Source: Scatophagus argus (Eukaryota > Chordata > Actinopteri > Scatophagidae). Taken from it: DNA of 64,000 nt. The notes under the pieces were generated by a model that did not search any database, was not told the origin of the DNA, and saw nothing but the letters and a program-made list of their open reading frames with translations. The position numbers and the translations under genes are program-made. The number at the start of each line of letters is the position of its first letter. The stretch's first letter is position 1. The stretch spans positions 12,881,872-12,945,871 of the forward strand of contig NC_058499.1 of NCBI RefSeq assembly GCF_020382885.2, in the 5' to 3' direction. Shown here piece by piece: positions 1-13,600 of this stretch.

Positions 1-3000
1 CATTTTTTCATATTTTGTGATCTGCACAAAAAAATGGGAGAATCTTACACACATCACACATATCAGATCTTTTTTAATCACATCACCCAGCTCGAGCCCA
101 GATGACAAATCTCTTAGATGATCTCATTACGGGCCAGCACTATGTTGTCATGCAGATGTCCTGTTGGGTTACAGGAAAACAGTGGCAAAAATTGTCCTGT
201 CACCTTACTTTATCCTATCTGCCACCACAGAGTCACAATAATCTTTAATGTCCTGCGAGTCTAAAGCCAATTTAGTGAGGATGAATGAGGATAGTGGCAG
301 CTCCCAGGTGATGTGGCCTTTCCATCCCTCCAAGCAGCGGGCGGAGATAGAGCTGCAGTGGGGAGCTCCAGAGACCTCTATATTTATCTGACACAGTAAC
401 AAGTCGCTGTCTGACTGCTGCATTGTGCAGTACAGCTGTACGGTTTCTCCCTTTTCGGACTCTGCTCCACTGTGGCCAGTGATGAGGGAACCAGGGATGA
501 CCCAATGACCGCTGTGTGAGTCGTCATGAATAAAATCGTGTTTGCATCCGCGTCTACGGGAAGAAGAAATACACAGAATTCTGTTGCTGTGTGGCTCATC
601 GGCAGCGCTTCACACCCTGCTGTATTTCTCTACAGGAGGACCCATATTTCAAAGTTGAGAGCCATAATTCATCCAAGGCCACCCCGATGCTGACAAAGCA
701 CCAACTGGTGATTGCTCTGTTGGAGTGGCCCATTGAGGCGGCCGGCCAAGGAGCTGCCGGTCTGCCAAGAGAGCCATGCCAAGAGGGCTGGAGAAGGCAG
801 AGGAGCCCCGGCCACCTGTGCCCATTAGGCTGTGTGCTGACAACTGCACTAGGCCCTGGGGATACCACCCAAACAAGCTGAGGAGAGAGGAAGGGGAGGC
901 ACTAGACAAGGTCAAGGTCATTTTTCAGTCATTGACAGAAAGCAGACTAATGACATTAGACAAGCCAGACTGCTCTATGTATTGTTGACACCGAAAATTA
1001 AATGAAGGAAGATTTGTGAAAAACCGACATGATCAAAACTTTGTTTGAAGCTAATATAACATCAATCCTCATGCTGGCTAACAGGGAATTTGAAAAAAGT
1101 GTGTGGTTATCACATGCATTTTATTCATCTGTGTAATTCAGGAGATTTCCTTTGTAATTTTATGATGTTCTTTCATCTCCTAATTGTGCACATGCTCCAA
1201 AAGGAACAGACGACAAAACACTGCTGGCACGCTGAGGCCTGCTCGATATATCTTTTATAGATAGAGTGCACACAAAATCCACACTCCCTGACACAACACA
1301 CCCATTAGACCCATGACTCATCTGGAGCTAAGCTGCTCCAGGATACAATAACCGTTCTTTCCTTATTGCGCAACAATTTATTTATATTCATATAAAAAGT
1401 ATACCTATTTAAACTTTGTGCATACCTGCCAACTTATTTAGTACCCAACATGCTTGGTCACAAAGCTTTAAAACCAAGCACACCTCCCGTCAACATGCCC
1501 TTGGGAAGTGGATCTGTTTTCAGACAAACACACACATTTCAGCCATGTGTGGAGGAAAAGGTAGAGGGAGTAGATCACATTCCTTGCCTCCTTACCACAC
1601 ACACAACAGGGGAATAAAATAGAGGAGCAGTGTTTCTAGGACTTCAGTGAAGCTCACTAGCTCCTCTGGCAAAACAGGATACTCTCATGTCTCTGTGGTA
1701 TGCCCGTGTACATCCTCACCTCTGCAGGAGAGATTTGTCAGCAGGAGATTTCTTTTTTTTTTTTTTTTTGCGCTGTGGAATTAACCCATGCTCTCTGAGC
1801 TTACTTGCAGGCATGGCACATTATCTCCAAGGAAGCACTGCCAAGCCAGCCCAGAAGTGAGTAAGTGGCTGGTCTGGCCTGTGTTACATGGAGGGACAGA
1901 GCTGGGGCAGGCAGACAGGGAGACAGACACTGCTCAGGCGCCAAGGGCAGGCACAGGCAGCAGGCGTGAGCACTCGTCTCTCTCACCTCCAAGAGAGGCG
2001 TCACTAAGAGGCGGAGATAGCCCTCATCCTTCCTGCCATTTAGAGCAGAACTGAGGGTAACATACCACAGAGCCGGGGGGCCCCATGGCTCTGTGAGAGG
2101 AAGTTATAGTATTCACGCAGATTTATGAATGAGTGGTGAGAGCAAAGGATGACTCACAGCTTCCGAGCTGCACAGCCAGAAGGCAGCGGGCAGCCTATCA
2201 CCAGAGGTACTGTGTGGCTCAAATAGGCATAAAGCAGGCTGGAAACAGCCTACACACACTCGGCTGACACTTACACAGGCACATGTACATTGGCAAACAC
2301 ACACATACAAGAACACAGCTGAGGAAAATTTGTAAATGAAAAAGGGTATGGCACGTGAGAGAGGAGTTGGAGTGTGTTTACGTGTGTGTATGAGTACCTG
2401 TGTGTCAGTCAGTCTTTTAAGCAGCATGACACATAGGTCCTATTTTGGTCAATCAAGTCTATGAGAGCAAACCCTGGAAAAGAGGCCAATCTGTCAGTAC
2501 TTTGAGAGGAGTCCTTTGTAGGCCACAGAGGACAGGAGTCGGATAAACTCACAGTGCTGGCCATCAATGGACAATAAGCCTTTCTGTTCATACATGGACA
2601 ATAACACACTGTATAACCATGCCACCATGAATGGCTTTTGCTAACTTGCAATCAAACTGAAATTATGCCGAGAAAGACGCTGTTGCTGACATTAAGAGTT
2701 AGCAATAGCAGACAACGTGTGTCTGTGGCTTTTCACGAATTTCAACACGCTCTGTTCAAGCAGTGGAGCAAATATAATATGTTATAATTTTTGCATTTGG
2801 GAGGAACTCAAAACAAATTAAAGCGTGAGGCAGAAAGAATTCCATTCTGACCAATCACACTGGCCACTCGTGCTCCAGGCCTCTCAGAAGTCCAAAGGCA
2901 ACCAATAAAACCAATTGAGCAGAAAAACTATTTGTAACCAAACAAGAGTTTTTCCTTCTTGCTTTAAGAGGGCTCAGGTTCTTGGTACTCAGTGAAAAAG

Positions 3001-3364
3001 GTCTCTGTTTTGGATGAATGTACTGACATTGGATGCTAATAGTTCACCAGAATGACATTTATGAATGTGACCTAAATGGGAGGAAATGTGGCTAAGGCAA
3101 GGATAGGGAGGGAGGGAGGACACAGAAATACACACACATAGAAACAAATGCAAAAAAAACTGTGCAATTAATATGCTATTAGTTCTTTAATAGATGATCA
3201 CAGATGAACTGATCTGATCTTATCTGATGTTAAATTCTGAGCTAAATAGTTGCTGATTTGATTAGCTAACTCATTACTATGAGTGACACAACATTTTCAC
3301 TATGAATACACTCATTCACTTTCTTGCTGAAAGTTTAATAGGCAAAATGATATATGTGTATCTA

Positions 3365-3465
3365 TCAATATGATGCTAGCAGCTAGCCAGTTAGCTTAGC
3401 TTAGCATAAAGACTTCAAACGGGGAAAACAGCAAAGCCTGGCTCATTTCCCAAAGTGCTGAAAAT
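3365..3465 (+). repeat. Dispersed repeat fragment with GCTAGC/AGCTTAGCATAAAGAC core
   Basis: The sequence has the AGCTTAGCTTAGCATAAAGAC-type core followed by a purine-rich AAACRGGGAAAACAGC-type stretch and CCTGGCTC. I recall this pattern from a short interspersed repeat found very often in percomorph introns. The copy is diverged and its ends are approximate. Confidence 0.5.
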
Positions 3466-3658
3466 GAACCATTTTTATTTTCCACTTATTTATTTACTGA
3501 TACACTAAAACACTAATTGTGGATATGAAAATGTGCAAGCAATAATTTGGTAAATCAATAATTGATGAAAAGATAATTGGTGTTTTTAATTCAGCGGTTT
3601 TACCTTTGATGCACATACCGCAGCTGAAGCAGCAGCAGTAAAGGAATGGCAAGAGACC

Positions 3659-3661
<3 letters not shown>

Positions 3662-3696
<35 letters not shown>
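3662..3696 (+). repeat. (AC)n microsatellite
   Basis: An uninterrupted AC dinucleotide run of 35 nt within igf1r intron 2, likely length-polymorphic. Confidence 0.97.
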
Positions 3697-3698
<2 letters not shown>

Positions 3699-6600
3699 AA
3701 GCTATTTACAGCCTGTTGCTTTCCTTGCCCTTGGACCACTGTTTAAAAAGACATAAGCATGAGAGAACACAAGAGAACGAAGGCCTGCCGTGAAGGGAGC
3801 TTTGTCTGCTCTCTCTAATGTATTTATTTCAATGACACCATGGAGTTGTAACACTGTGAATCAATAGTCACCCCAGTCCTCCGGGGAAATAATAGAGACA
3901 AGGGCGTGAACACACACGCACGCGCACACACAGTGTCAGCAGGGATAGAGTTCAGTGAACAGGACTATGTCTCACGTGTTGAATACATCCCCCTGATGTT
4001 ACCTACAGGGTATATAACATACACGGGCCATTTAGAGAAATGTGTTGAAACGCTGGACAGTTACCAAGCACACCCACTTATTCCAGGTCTTTGTGGTGAC
4101 CCAGTAGAAGGAAGGAAAATCTGAGCATGGTAGAGTGGTGGAGAACACGATGGATCTGATTATTCCATCTTTAGTCTGGTGGTTGTGGGAGGGCGGGAAT
4201 GAATGATTCTGATCGACATGAGTGCCATCTCTTTGGCACTCACGCTGGCACGATGCCTAAGCTTTGAACAAAATGGAGCAGAGTGCAGGCGAGTAGTTCA
4301 TGCCGGGTGGAAACATCGGATGTGTGGGCACTGAGTCATGGTGCTGAGTGTGCCCCCAGGAAAGCACCGGACTGTCAAGACTGGAATTTGAGCCCTTTTC
4401 TTCTCCTGTCCCTAAAACCACAGGACTTTGATAAGCTTCAGAAAAGCCATTAAATATTTAGATGCGTCTTCGTCATGTCTGCTGCTGGATTTTGGTTAAA
4501 CAAAATGACTTTCAGATGTTCATGAGAACTCAGCCCACATCACCCTCAGACAAATGCAAAAAAAAAACAAACAAAAAAAAGACTTCACCTACATCAATAT
4601 CATCACAATTTCTCTTCTTCTTACTGCCACCAAATAGCTGCTGTGCTGCCCTGCACATGTAGACTGCACAAACAGCCAGTGCTGTGTGTATTTCCCCCTC
4701 TTTACCCCCTCACAACTGCAATGACTAAGCCAACAGGAATTTCTACCTTATATACTTAAAGGGGCAGACTTATTCCACCCAACTTACATGCAACCATACA
4801 CGCCTTACACCTAAATTATCAATAAACCCAGCTCTTAGCCAGTACAGTCGGAGCACAATTTCTGCACCGGTCGATCTTTCCTCAACTAATCTTGACAACA
4901 ACAAGGATAAGCTATGTGGGAACTGCAGAAATCAATTTACCAAAACCTCTGAGGGAACAGGAAGCTCAGGTTTCTCTCTGTGCTAATTTATATAATCAAA
5001 AGATTATTATCAAGAAAATGTAAATTAATCAGAAGGTCAGACAAACCATCAGCAGGGACAACAGAAATCAAAAAAACGTTAGCGATTAGTCAGCAGGTAA
5101 CTATGCTGTTTTCAAAATAAACCTTGCGATATTGTGGAGTTTTTGGTAGCAAGAAAGAAAGAGAAACCCAAAGCACTCTTCTGGGAAAAGTGTAAAAGCC
5201 TTAATTCATGTGTCTATTTCATGGTGAAATCATTAAAAACAGACAGTGTGTGTTAAAAAACAATGCTGATGAAATGCCCACATATAGTGTCTCACCTTTT
5301 AACCTTTCAACATGCACCATCTATGTTTAGAACAATTTCACCATTTAATACCCATGTGAAAAAACTTAAAATAATTAAATTGATCACAGTATTGTCTGTA
5401 TATCTAAAACATGACATAGCTAATTCCTAATTGCCACAGACCTTTTATGGTTCCAAAACTATTAATAAAACATCAGAGAGCAGTTTTAATTACGTGCACT
5501 TTAATTTAATTTTGAGTCAACCGCAGACGCACAGTTATGGTGCTGTCAATACTTACTGGTGGACCAAATTTTCTTTAAAAAGTCCAGCTTTTTAGATTTT
5601 CTGAGAAAATTACTTACCCTTTTCTAAAAAAAAAAAAAAACACAATTTATTCGTGACTCATTATTAATAATTCATGTCTTAAGTAGCAACCAGTAAGCTA
5701 AAGATCGTATGGGGACGCAGTGACAGACCAAATAACACTTTGCTGGTTTTGGTTCTTTCGTGACAATTTCTTGACAAAATTATATTTACAACATTGCCAG
5801 CCTCATCCTTTAAACTTTATTAAAAGATGTCAAACAGCAGAAAAAGCAATAAAAGAACAGAGAGCAGAAATCTGCAAACAGTTACAGAATAAAATGTTGT
5901 CCGAACCTACAGTTGCATCCTCTAAATGAAACTGTTTTCCCCTCCTGTGAAGTGGGCCGAGGTCAGAGCACACACAGGCGAGATATCAAGTGGGGCTCTG
6001 GCAAGAAGGGAGTAAACATGTTATCAAATGCAAAAGTCTCCTGGGCCAGTGGAGGGCTCTCCCAGCTGCAAAGAGCTTTCCCTCCGCTGTGTTTCTTCTG
6101 AGTTCAGTACAAGGACACACAAAGCACAGACTGCATGTGGCACAACAGGACAGCAGGTATCCTTACATCAAATTTCACCTTATCTAAAATGCAAACTGAC
6201 CCCACACCACTTTCAACAAGTACATCTCACTTTCGCTCTTAAAAAGCAAAGACATTTCGAGCAGGTGGGCATTTTTGATTCATTAAACATTCTCAGACAG
6301 GCATGACTTCTGACATTTATCAATATGAAAATACAATATTCAGGACACAATGTTCCTTAAATTTAGACAGCACAAGGATGTAAGGTCGAGAAACTAGACA
6401 AGAGTGCCTGCGAGGCTGAGCATACTGGAAGTTAATATTCAATCACATAAAGGAGACATGTGATCTCTGTGAGGACTAGCAAGTGTGAGAATGTGTGCCT
6501 CCCTGTGGAGCTATGAAGACTAACCTGCCTTGAGACTGGGCATGGATAGCATGCTTTCCTACTTGCTTGCCTAATTTTAAAAGCCTTTTGTCTATCTGGC

Positions 6601-9600
6601 TTTGCCTCAGGTCCAGGAGCAGAAATCAGGCCTGTCTGCAGCAAATACAGAGACCTGAGGAGGCTATCTGATGCAAACTGGACACTTGGGATCCCCCAAA
6701 ACTCAAAGCAAACTGTGAGTGATGTCAAAGGATCCAAGGCCTGGCGAAACAAGCCAGTTGGCTGTGACCACCGCAGTGATGAGAGAATGTCTCAGACAAG
6801 TAAACAGTGGGGAGATATCTGACAGCCGGGGCTGTTAACAGCCGCTGATAAGCCCTGCAGAAAAGAGTGAGGTGAAAATAGAGGAGGAAACACCAGCAGA
6901 CAAACTGACAAGGACAATCAGAGATGAGATCCAGCATGAGGCTAAACTAAGTGGAGAATGCTACTGAGGAAGAAATGGACACACAGCATGTACGAAGAGA
7001 GGAAAGCAGAGGCGGGGAAGGCAGGGAGGATTTCCAAGGAAGCATGGGGGGGCAAGAAAGCAAGGGGAGTGAGGGGCATTTTTTTTTTCAACCCTCCGAG
7101 TGCTGTGCTTTAGTGAGAGCTTGCCGTTGAAGCTTGTATACTTGACATTTGTCTGACATTTCCCCTCAGTGCCCCTCCTCCTGCTTACGGCTCCTCAGTC
7201 AGGGCCTCTCTCCGCATCGCTGCCTGCCACTAAAAAGCACCCAGAACCTCTGCTCCAATCTGCACTTCCCAACACGGTCACTCCCACTCACTTCCATCCA
7301 GCCATAAGTGCAGCATTAACCTGGCTTATTCCATCCAGCAATCATATTTACATTCACCTTTGAGGAGACTCTAATCTAAAACATCCCAAACTGTTGCAGC
7401 GAAATAGTATCTGATAGGTGGACAAACATGTGGAAAGAGGAGTTTTGTTATTGCTTCACTGTGCACAAGAAGGCCCAGAGGCTAAAGCAGTGTGCTAGGC
7501 AGACAGCACTCCCTCCTCATGTAGTGTAATTAAAGAGGAGACCAGGCCATATTGACTAGAAAACCACTGAATGCCCTTGAAGGAACATCTATACTGGAGA
7601 AAAACAAGGCAATTATGCAGAGGGGTGGAGGGAGTAGAAAGGAATCCTAAGCAGGAAAGAGAGAGAGAGGTAAACACATCAAGCCTTTAAAAACCAAAGA
7701 CAGGGTGAGAAATGATACCTGTGCACGAAGCCTGGAATATTAACAAAACTCACTGCTCTAATCTGGCTTCATTTTGCCCTATTATTGCATCAGTAACTCC
7801 TCCTTTTTTCCACTGTGTATCCCCCTTCGGAGCCCTTATCTGCAGCCTTGAGACCCCAAGGCCCTGTAGATGAATACATTAACCCTGACCTCTGCCTGGG
7901 CCTCAGAGAGAAGTGAAACGGTTCAAACAATCCGCTGCTCGGCCTCTCAAGTCCAACATGTGAGAGCAACAGAGGGTTTCACAGCAAAACATCACAGTGT
8001 CTCCTGTGGGAAGAACTGACGCGACTTGAAGGCCATCGCAGCCGAATGCACCGTTAACAATGCAGATTTTTTTCAATTTGAACAAAGATGTGAAAACTAA
8101 TTTTAAAAAAAACACACTGCCCATATATGGATCAAGCAATCAAGCTGCAGCAGATCAGTGAATCTAAGAACAAACCGAGGCACAAAACACCATAAACACC
8201 ATAGCTTTTCTATAGACACAGATATGGTCACCAGGGAAAAGCTGGATTTCCACTATTTGTTCTGAGGGTCCCGAGGGGTGAAGGAGGGTGGTGTTTGAGA
8301 CTTCTAACTGACCATGGGAGCTGTACACAGGTCTTCAATAGAAAAGGGCTGCAGGAACATTTTCCCACCATCACTTCCCACAGATGAGAGGACTGAGAAA
8401 ATGGGACAGAGCGGGAGTCTGAAAAACATTTATCTGTACGTATTTTATTTGCTCCACTGAGTTATGGTACAGTATGGATATTTACACGCCAGGGGAAGGC
8501 AAATACAAGAGGCCAGTGTGTTAAAAAATCTATGCAAAATAAACAAATAAAGGGGAATAAGTGCTCAACACTGAAACTGTGGCACTGAAATCATCCTCGC
8601 AAACGCACATAAACAACATTTGTATGTGCTGTTTATCAAAGCGGCACAGCAAAAAAAAAAAAAAAGAAGATAGAAGGTCATAACTATGGATCTTAGCATC
8701 TAAAAGGCCTTACAGTAACGATTCCTATACATACACCAATAACATCTAGAACATGAGCTGTTGCGAGGTGTTTTGAAAGTGTTTTCATATACATATGTTA
8801 ACATCCTTTTCTGATTTGTTTTTTACCGCTGTTTTCAACTGAGATTCTGCGTTGTGTGTTACTTTTAAGTGCAGTATGTGGAGGAATTTGAGCCTCTGAT
8901 AAAAATGATCAATGGACCTTTTGTATATTAATAATCTATGTGCCCCTGCCTGCAACATTAAAAAAACATATTCACAACTCTGCCCTCCGTGTTCACAGAG
9001 AAAAGTTAAAAAAAAAAGCATGGATGGCTATGGCTATAGGAAACAAAAGAGCTTGGTATCTTCAAAATAGCTGCGTGAAAAGCAATACGAGCAAGAAACA
9101 GATATGATATTTTTAAAAAAATGAATGTCAGAAAGCAACAAAACATTTCAGTAGAACCCTCATCAACAGCTCGGCTTTATCTGTATGTGTCAAACAGGCT
9201 GCGGGAGTATGATACAAAGGCTTGAACTGCCTTCTACAGCACTTTTGAAGAAGCATGAGACAGCTGATCGGCGTGTCCCAATTTCTAATCAAAAAGCACA
9301 AGCTGTCCCTCACTCTGAAATCTGAGAGAAAAAGAACGATATGATATGATATGATATTGCTACAAGCTGCTGCACTCTAGACGAGCTGAACACAGGCGAC
9401 AAATGCACATAAGCGAAAGAATTCAAAGCTACAGATCAAGAGGAATTTAAATTTCGATATATATAAATAATATGACCCTCCTCTGAACTGTTTTAAAAAA
9501 TGCATGACCCTACCGCTGGGCCGAAGTTAAACAAGGATGACCCTCCCCCAGATTCTTCAATATACCCCTTTTCATAAATTGCAAAAAGTCCCTAAGGCAA

Positions 9601-10088
9601 ATATTTAACTGACATGGTCCAGACAGGTAGACTAGCTCATTTCTTGGCAGAGCAACTTTAACCTCAACTGAGTATGCCTTTCTAATACCTGGTGCTCTAT
9701 ATTGCAGCCATCCTTCACTCCACAAATAGCCTGATCTAAAGACAAGGTCTCTATAATGAACAGAGAGGAAATGTTTGCACTGGCCCGTGGACAATCCTGC
9801 AGCCTGGCGGAAATGAAGGAAAAACACTGCATAGATTCATGGGATTTGTTCACTGGCGAAAAAAAAACGCACAATCTCAGAATGTTTACAAGACTGGAAA
9901 CCACCTACCAAGATCAAAAGTCACATTTACTGTACTTGCATCACAAAAAAAAAAGCCCCCGCAAAAACACTGCCGCTATTAAAACATATTTAACAAACAC
10001 CACATTAGAAGCATTCCACGCTTTATTCTTTCTCAATACTATCAGCTGGGGAATAATATGAAATAAAATGCATTCAAATTCAGGTTAC

Positions 10089-10652
10089 CTTTCTGGCACT
10101 GGTTGGAGGTCCAACAGCGGTAATCGTAGTTGTCATTGAACGACGTCCTCTGACAAAGAGGGTTATCCTCCATGATGCCCGGGCAGACATTGTCACACTC
10201 CTTTGCCTTCTTATTCCCATTGATAACGTTGTTGAACTCAGCGTCCATAATAAGAGACCAGTCCACCGAGTCCAGGTAGCACAGCTCGGGGTTCTTTTCA
10301 ATCCGCATAGCTCCCCGAGTGATGTTCCTCAGGTTGTAGAGGCCGATGTCCTTCAGGCTGTTCATCTCGTAGATCACCAAGGCGTAGTTGTAGAAGAGAT
10401 TGCGCCCGCGGATGACACTCAGGTTAGGGAAGAGCATGCTGAGACTGTCAAGGCCCGAGACGCGAAACAGCAGCAGGTAGTCGGTGATGACGGTCAGCTT
10501 CGGGAAGCTGAGGGAGCGGAAGACCTCCTGGTTGATATTGTTGGTTTTGTCGTTGATGAGGAGGATCTGCAGGTAGCCCTCCACCACCGTGCAGTTCTCC
10601 AACCGCTTGAACTCGCTGATCTCATTTCGGATATCGATGCTCGGACCGCAGA
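10089..10652 (-). CDS. igf1r: igf1r coding exon 2 (L1 domain and start of Cys-rich region)
   Basis: This 564-nt exon runs from an acceptor (CAG at 10655-10653) to a GTAACC donor at 10088. It carries 187 full codons. The receptor L domain begins at CGPSIDIRN and contains several N-glycosylation sequons (NCT, NLS, NIT). It ends in the first furin-like module with paired cysteines and CQK. Compared with remembered human IGF1R, the loop between ILLI and FPKLTVIT is about six residues longer ([16 protein letters not shown]). Everything else aligns without gaps. Confidence 0.95.
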
Positions 10653-13600
10653 CTGGAAGACACAGACACACATGAAAGATGTATCTTCATTCTCTTAATC
10701 AAGACACATGGAGTCACCATATGTACAACAGAGCGTTAGAGATTTTCTTTTGTATCTGAAAGGAATGAACCAGACGTGTTTGGTGGGGAACACAGTAGTG
10801 CTACATATAGATAAACTTGTACATTACTTTTGCCAAAAGATTTTAATTATTATAATCTTCTTGAAGCTTATAATCCTTTGAGTCTGAATGGTAAGGCATG
10901 TGCTTTGCTGGCAACATGTCATATACAAATAAAACAGAGCTCTGGTAAACGCACCATGTGCTAGGACAGCATGTTTCTACAGCGGTATAGAAGAAGTTAA
11001 TGTGTGTTCTGAGTGTTCCCTCCAGCAGGTATTTTTATTAACAAAGGAAAGATATTATCAACAGGGTCAGCTGGGTTGAAGACACAATTGATTTAGGAAA
11101 TTGTTACTTCATTTCACACTGAGGTTGAAGTTGACATGTTGATACACCTTGTGTCAATCATTTCAGGTGCAAACCCTGCATTTTTCTGTAAAAAATTTTG
11201 TGTCTGTCACCTCAGATAACTCCAGTGTTTGAACAAGCTATTCCTCTGTGCTCGGAAAACAACACTTGAAACCACAGCGCCTGGAGCGTTCTCCAGCACC
11301 CCACACAGACACAGACACGCACACACACACATACACACACACAAAACATTACAACAAAGACACTATTTATTATTGATGACAATCAACTCTCCCTCTAATC
11401 GTGCCTATCAATTACTACACCTGGGAATTAAAGGTAGATGATAGTCTCATAATGTTATTGTGCTCTAATGCAGCAGTTCCATAACCTTTTTGTCTGATGT
11501 ACATTCACAGCCCTATCAAATGAGCTTAAGTACCCGTTTTTAAATCGACAAACGTCATGTTCCAAACATATTAAGTGTTAATTTAAATAATAACATGAAA
11601 GTCAATATTGTTACAGCAGTTTTTCATGTAACTGAAATGTCACTGTTTGTCAGCTTCATCAAGTTTGAATTTGTACCATTTGGGAGTGGCAGAACTATTT
11701 TAACTACTTATTCACAGCTTTTAGCTGACTATTTTAACCATTTAACCATAACATTAATCTTTTAGCATAAACCATTTATCCATTAATTTTAGCTAACTGC
11801 TAAACTAGTAACTAGTTTTCATACACTCTCAACTCCTGTACAGTGTTCAGGTGTGACAGCTGATTCAATATATGGATGTAATCATAATTTCTATTGTTTT
11901 GTTTTGTTTTTTTTAATTTGTTGAGCTACTCCAAAGTCATAGCTACTACAAACAGCAAACCTACCACATGGAGCACAAGTATTTCTGCTCTCATGTAACA
12001 ACCAATAAGCTGAAATGTCCTTCTGTGAAACCTAACCACAAAAAACCTCTAAAACTCCCCAACAAAGCAATGTCTTAAATATTTATGAAACAGCAAATGA
12101 TAAATGATTCATATAGTTAAAGAATTTAAACATACAGGTTTCAAATTATTCTGAACTGTCTAAAAGAAGGTCTACCGGTCAGCACAGAAAACGCCTTGAC
12201 ATATGAGCTCCTTGGTTAAACCTGTTATGTTCTTACAGAGGCTTAGGATGCCGTCACAGTGAGCAACACTGTCACAGCGCCTGTCCAGTGAGAAAGACAT
12301 GCACATTTTCAACAAGTGACTTTGATCCTTGTCAAAACACTAATCATGGCTAAGGGATAAAGTAAAGAGCTAAACTGTTCCTAGTCCCAAAATAAAACAC
12401 TGTGCCATCAGAGCGTCTCCCTCAAATGGCAAAAATGGTTGCAGAAATCATTCAGAAATGAAATATGTGACCTATCTTTGCAATATATTCAAGCTCACAA
12501 TGAGTATTTGCTCTCAAAATGTCCTGTGAGTAAATTAACTCCACTCCACTAGAGACAAAAAGGCCATGTTTGATGTTCTTTGTTCAAACTATTCCATCCA
12601 AAATAGAAGCCGCATTGTTTATGGGGATGAATGGGCTATATTTGCTCCTGTCAGGGTGTTTCAGTTCTCCAAATTTAGAACGGAAAAGAATACTCCAGTA
12701 GAAAATAGTATTTGCTTTCTCCAATCAACACCAATGCCCCTGGGCTCCACTTGTGAGCCATCGAGCTGCATGTCCTCTTTGTTTCATTGAGAATTTTCTT
12801 CCAGCTTCTCCAGCAGCCGGAGAGAGAGAGGGAGGAGGGGTGGAGCCACTCCAATACAAAGACTAATTTGTTTGTTAGTAAAGAGAAACTCTAGGCCCCA
12901 CTTCCTGATGAGGGCATTAATAAAATCAGGGGGCGTCTGGCCAGAGAATGGAAGCAACAGGGGAGGGGGGAGACAGAGATACTGTGACAGATGAGAGATA
13001 AGGTTTCTGCCAAAGCCTAGCTATCTGAGGCCATCCTATTGTGTAAAACCAAGACAAACAGAAACTGCTACAGGCATTACATGTTTTTCTGGTTTTTAAC
13101 ACCAATCAGATATTCCTACATCTTTCAGCATTACGTGAAATTGATTTATACTCAGAAAAAAAAGGAGGCAGGGAAGAATAGAAGAAAAGAAGAATGAAAG
13201 TATAAAAGAAAGACCTCCTCCTTGTGATTCCCTTGTTCTACTCATTAGGCATGTTAAGTACCAGGAATTCCAATCATTTCCCTGGAAAAGGATTGAGTAG
13301 GACGTTGCCTCAAACTAAGCCCCCCAGGCTTCTCTGATTCTTACCAGTCAATCCATTTGTTATGAAGACCACAATGCACAAGATTTTGATACCAAAGCCA
13401 TTATTCATTGTTACATACATGCAAAAATTACAGCGTCAACAATAATGACCTAGGAGTGGATGTGGATATTTTAGCACCAATGTCCACAGAGAGGGAGAAG
13501 ACCATGAGTGTCTGTCTCTCCCTCCTGTCTCTCTTTGCTCTTCACACTGCTGAGTAAACACACATATCTCCACAGCGTAATGGGATCCATCGGCTCATGT

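Larger units (their letters stand above)
1..10088 (-). other. igf1r: igf1r intron 2 (partial), non-coding
   Basis: No exon with conserved protein content is found on either strand. The stretch holds a T-run (1753-1769), a CA microsatellite (3662-3696), A-runs (5627-5640, 8650-8664) and one dispersed-repeat fragment near 3.37-3.46 kb. All ORFs here are short, unlike any family I know, and often start inside CA repeats. Intronic enhancers may exist but cannot be identified without cross-species alignment. Confidence 0.7.

Noticed and set aside
10089-10652. Assignment of the receptor exon as insr
   Set aside because: L1 motifs follow IGF1R ([27 protein letters not shown]) more than INSR, and cers3 linkage agrees with the IGF1R locus.
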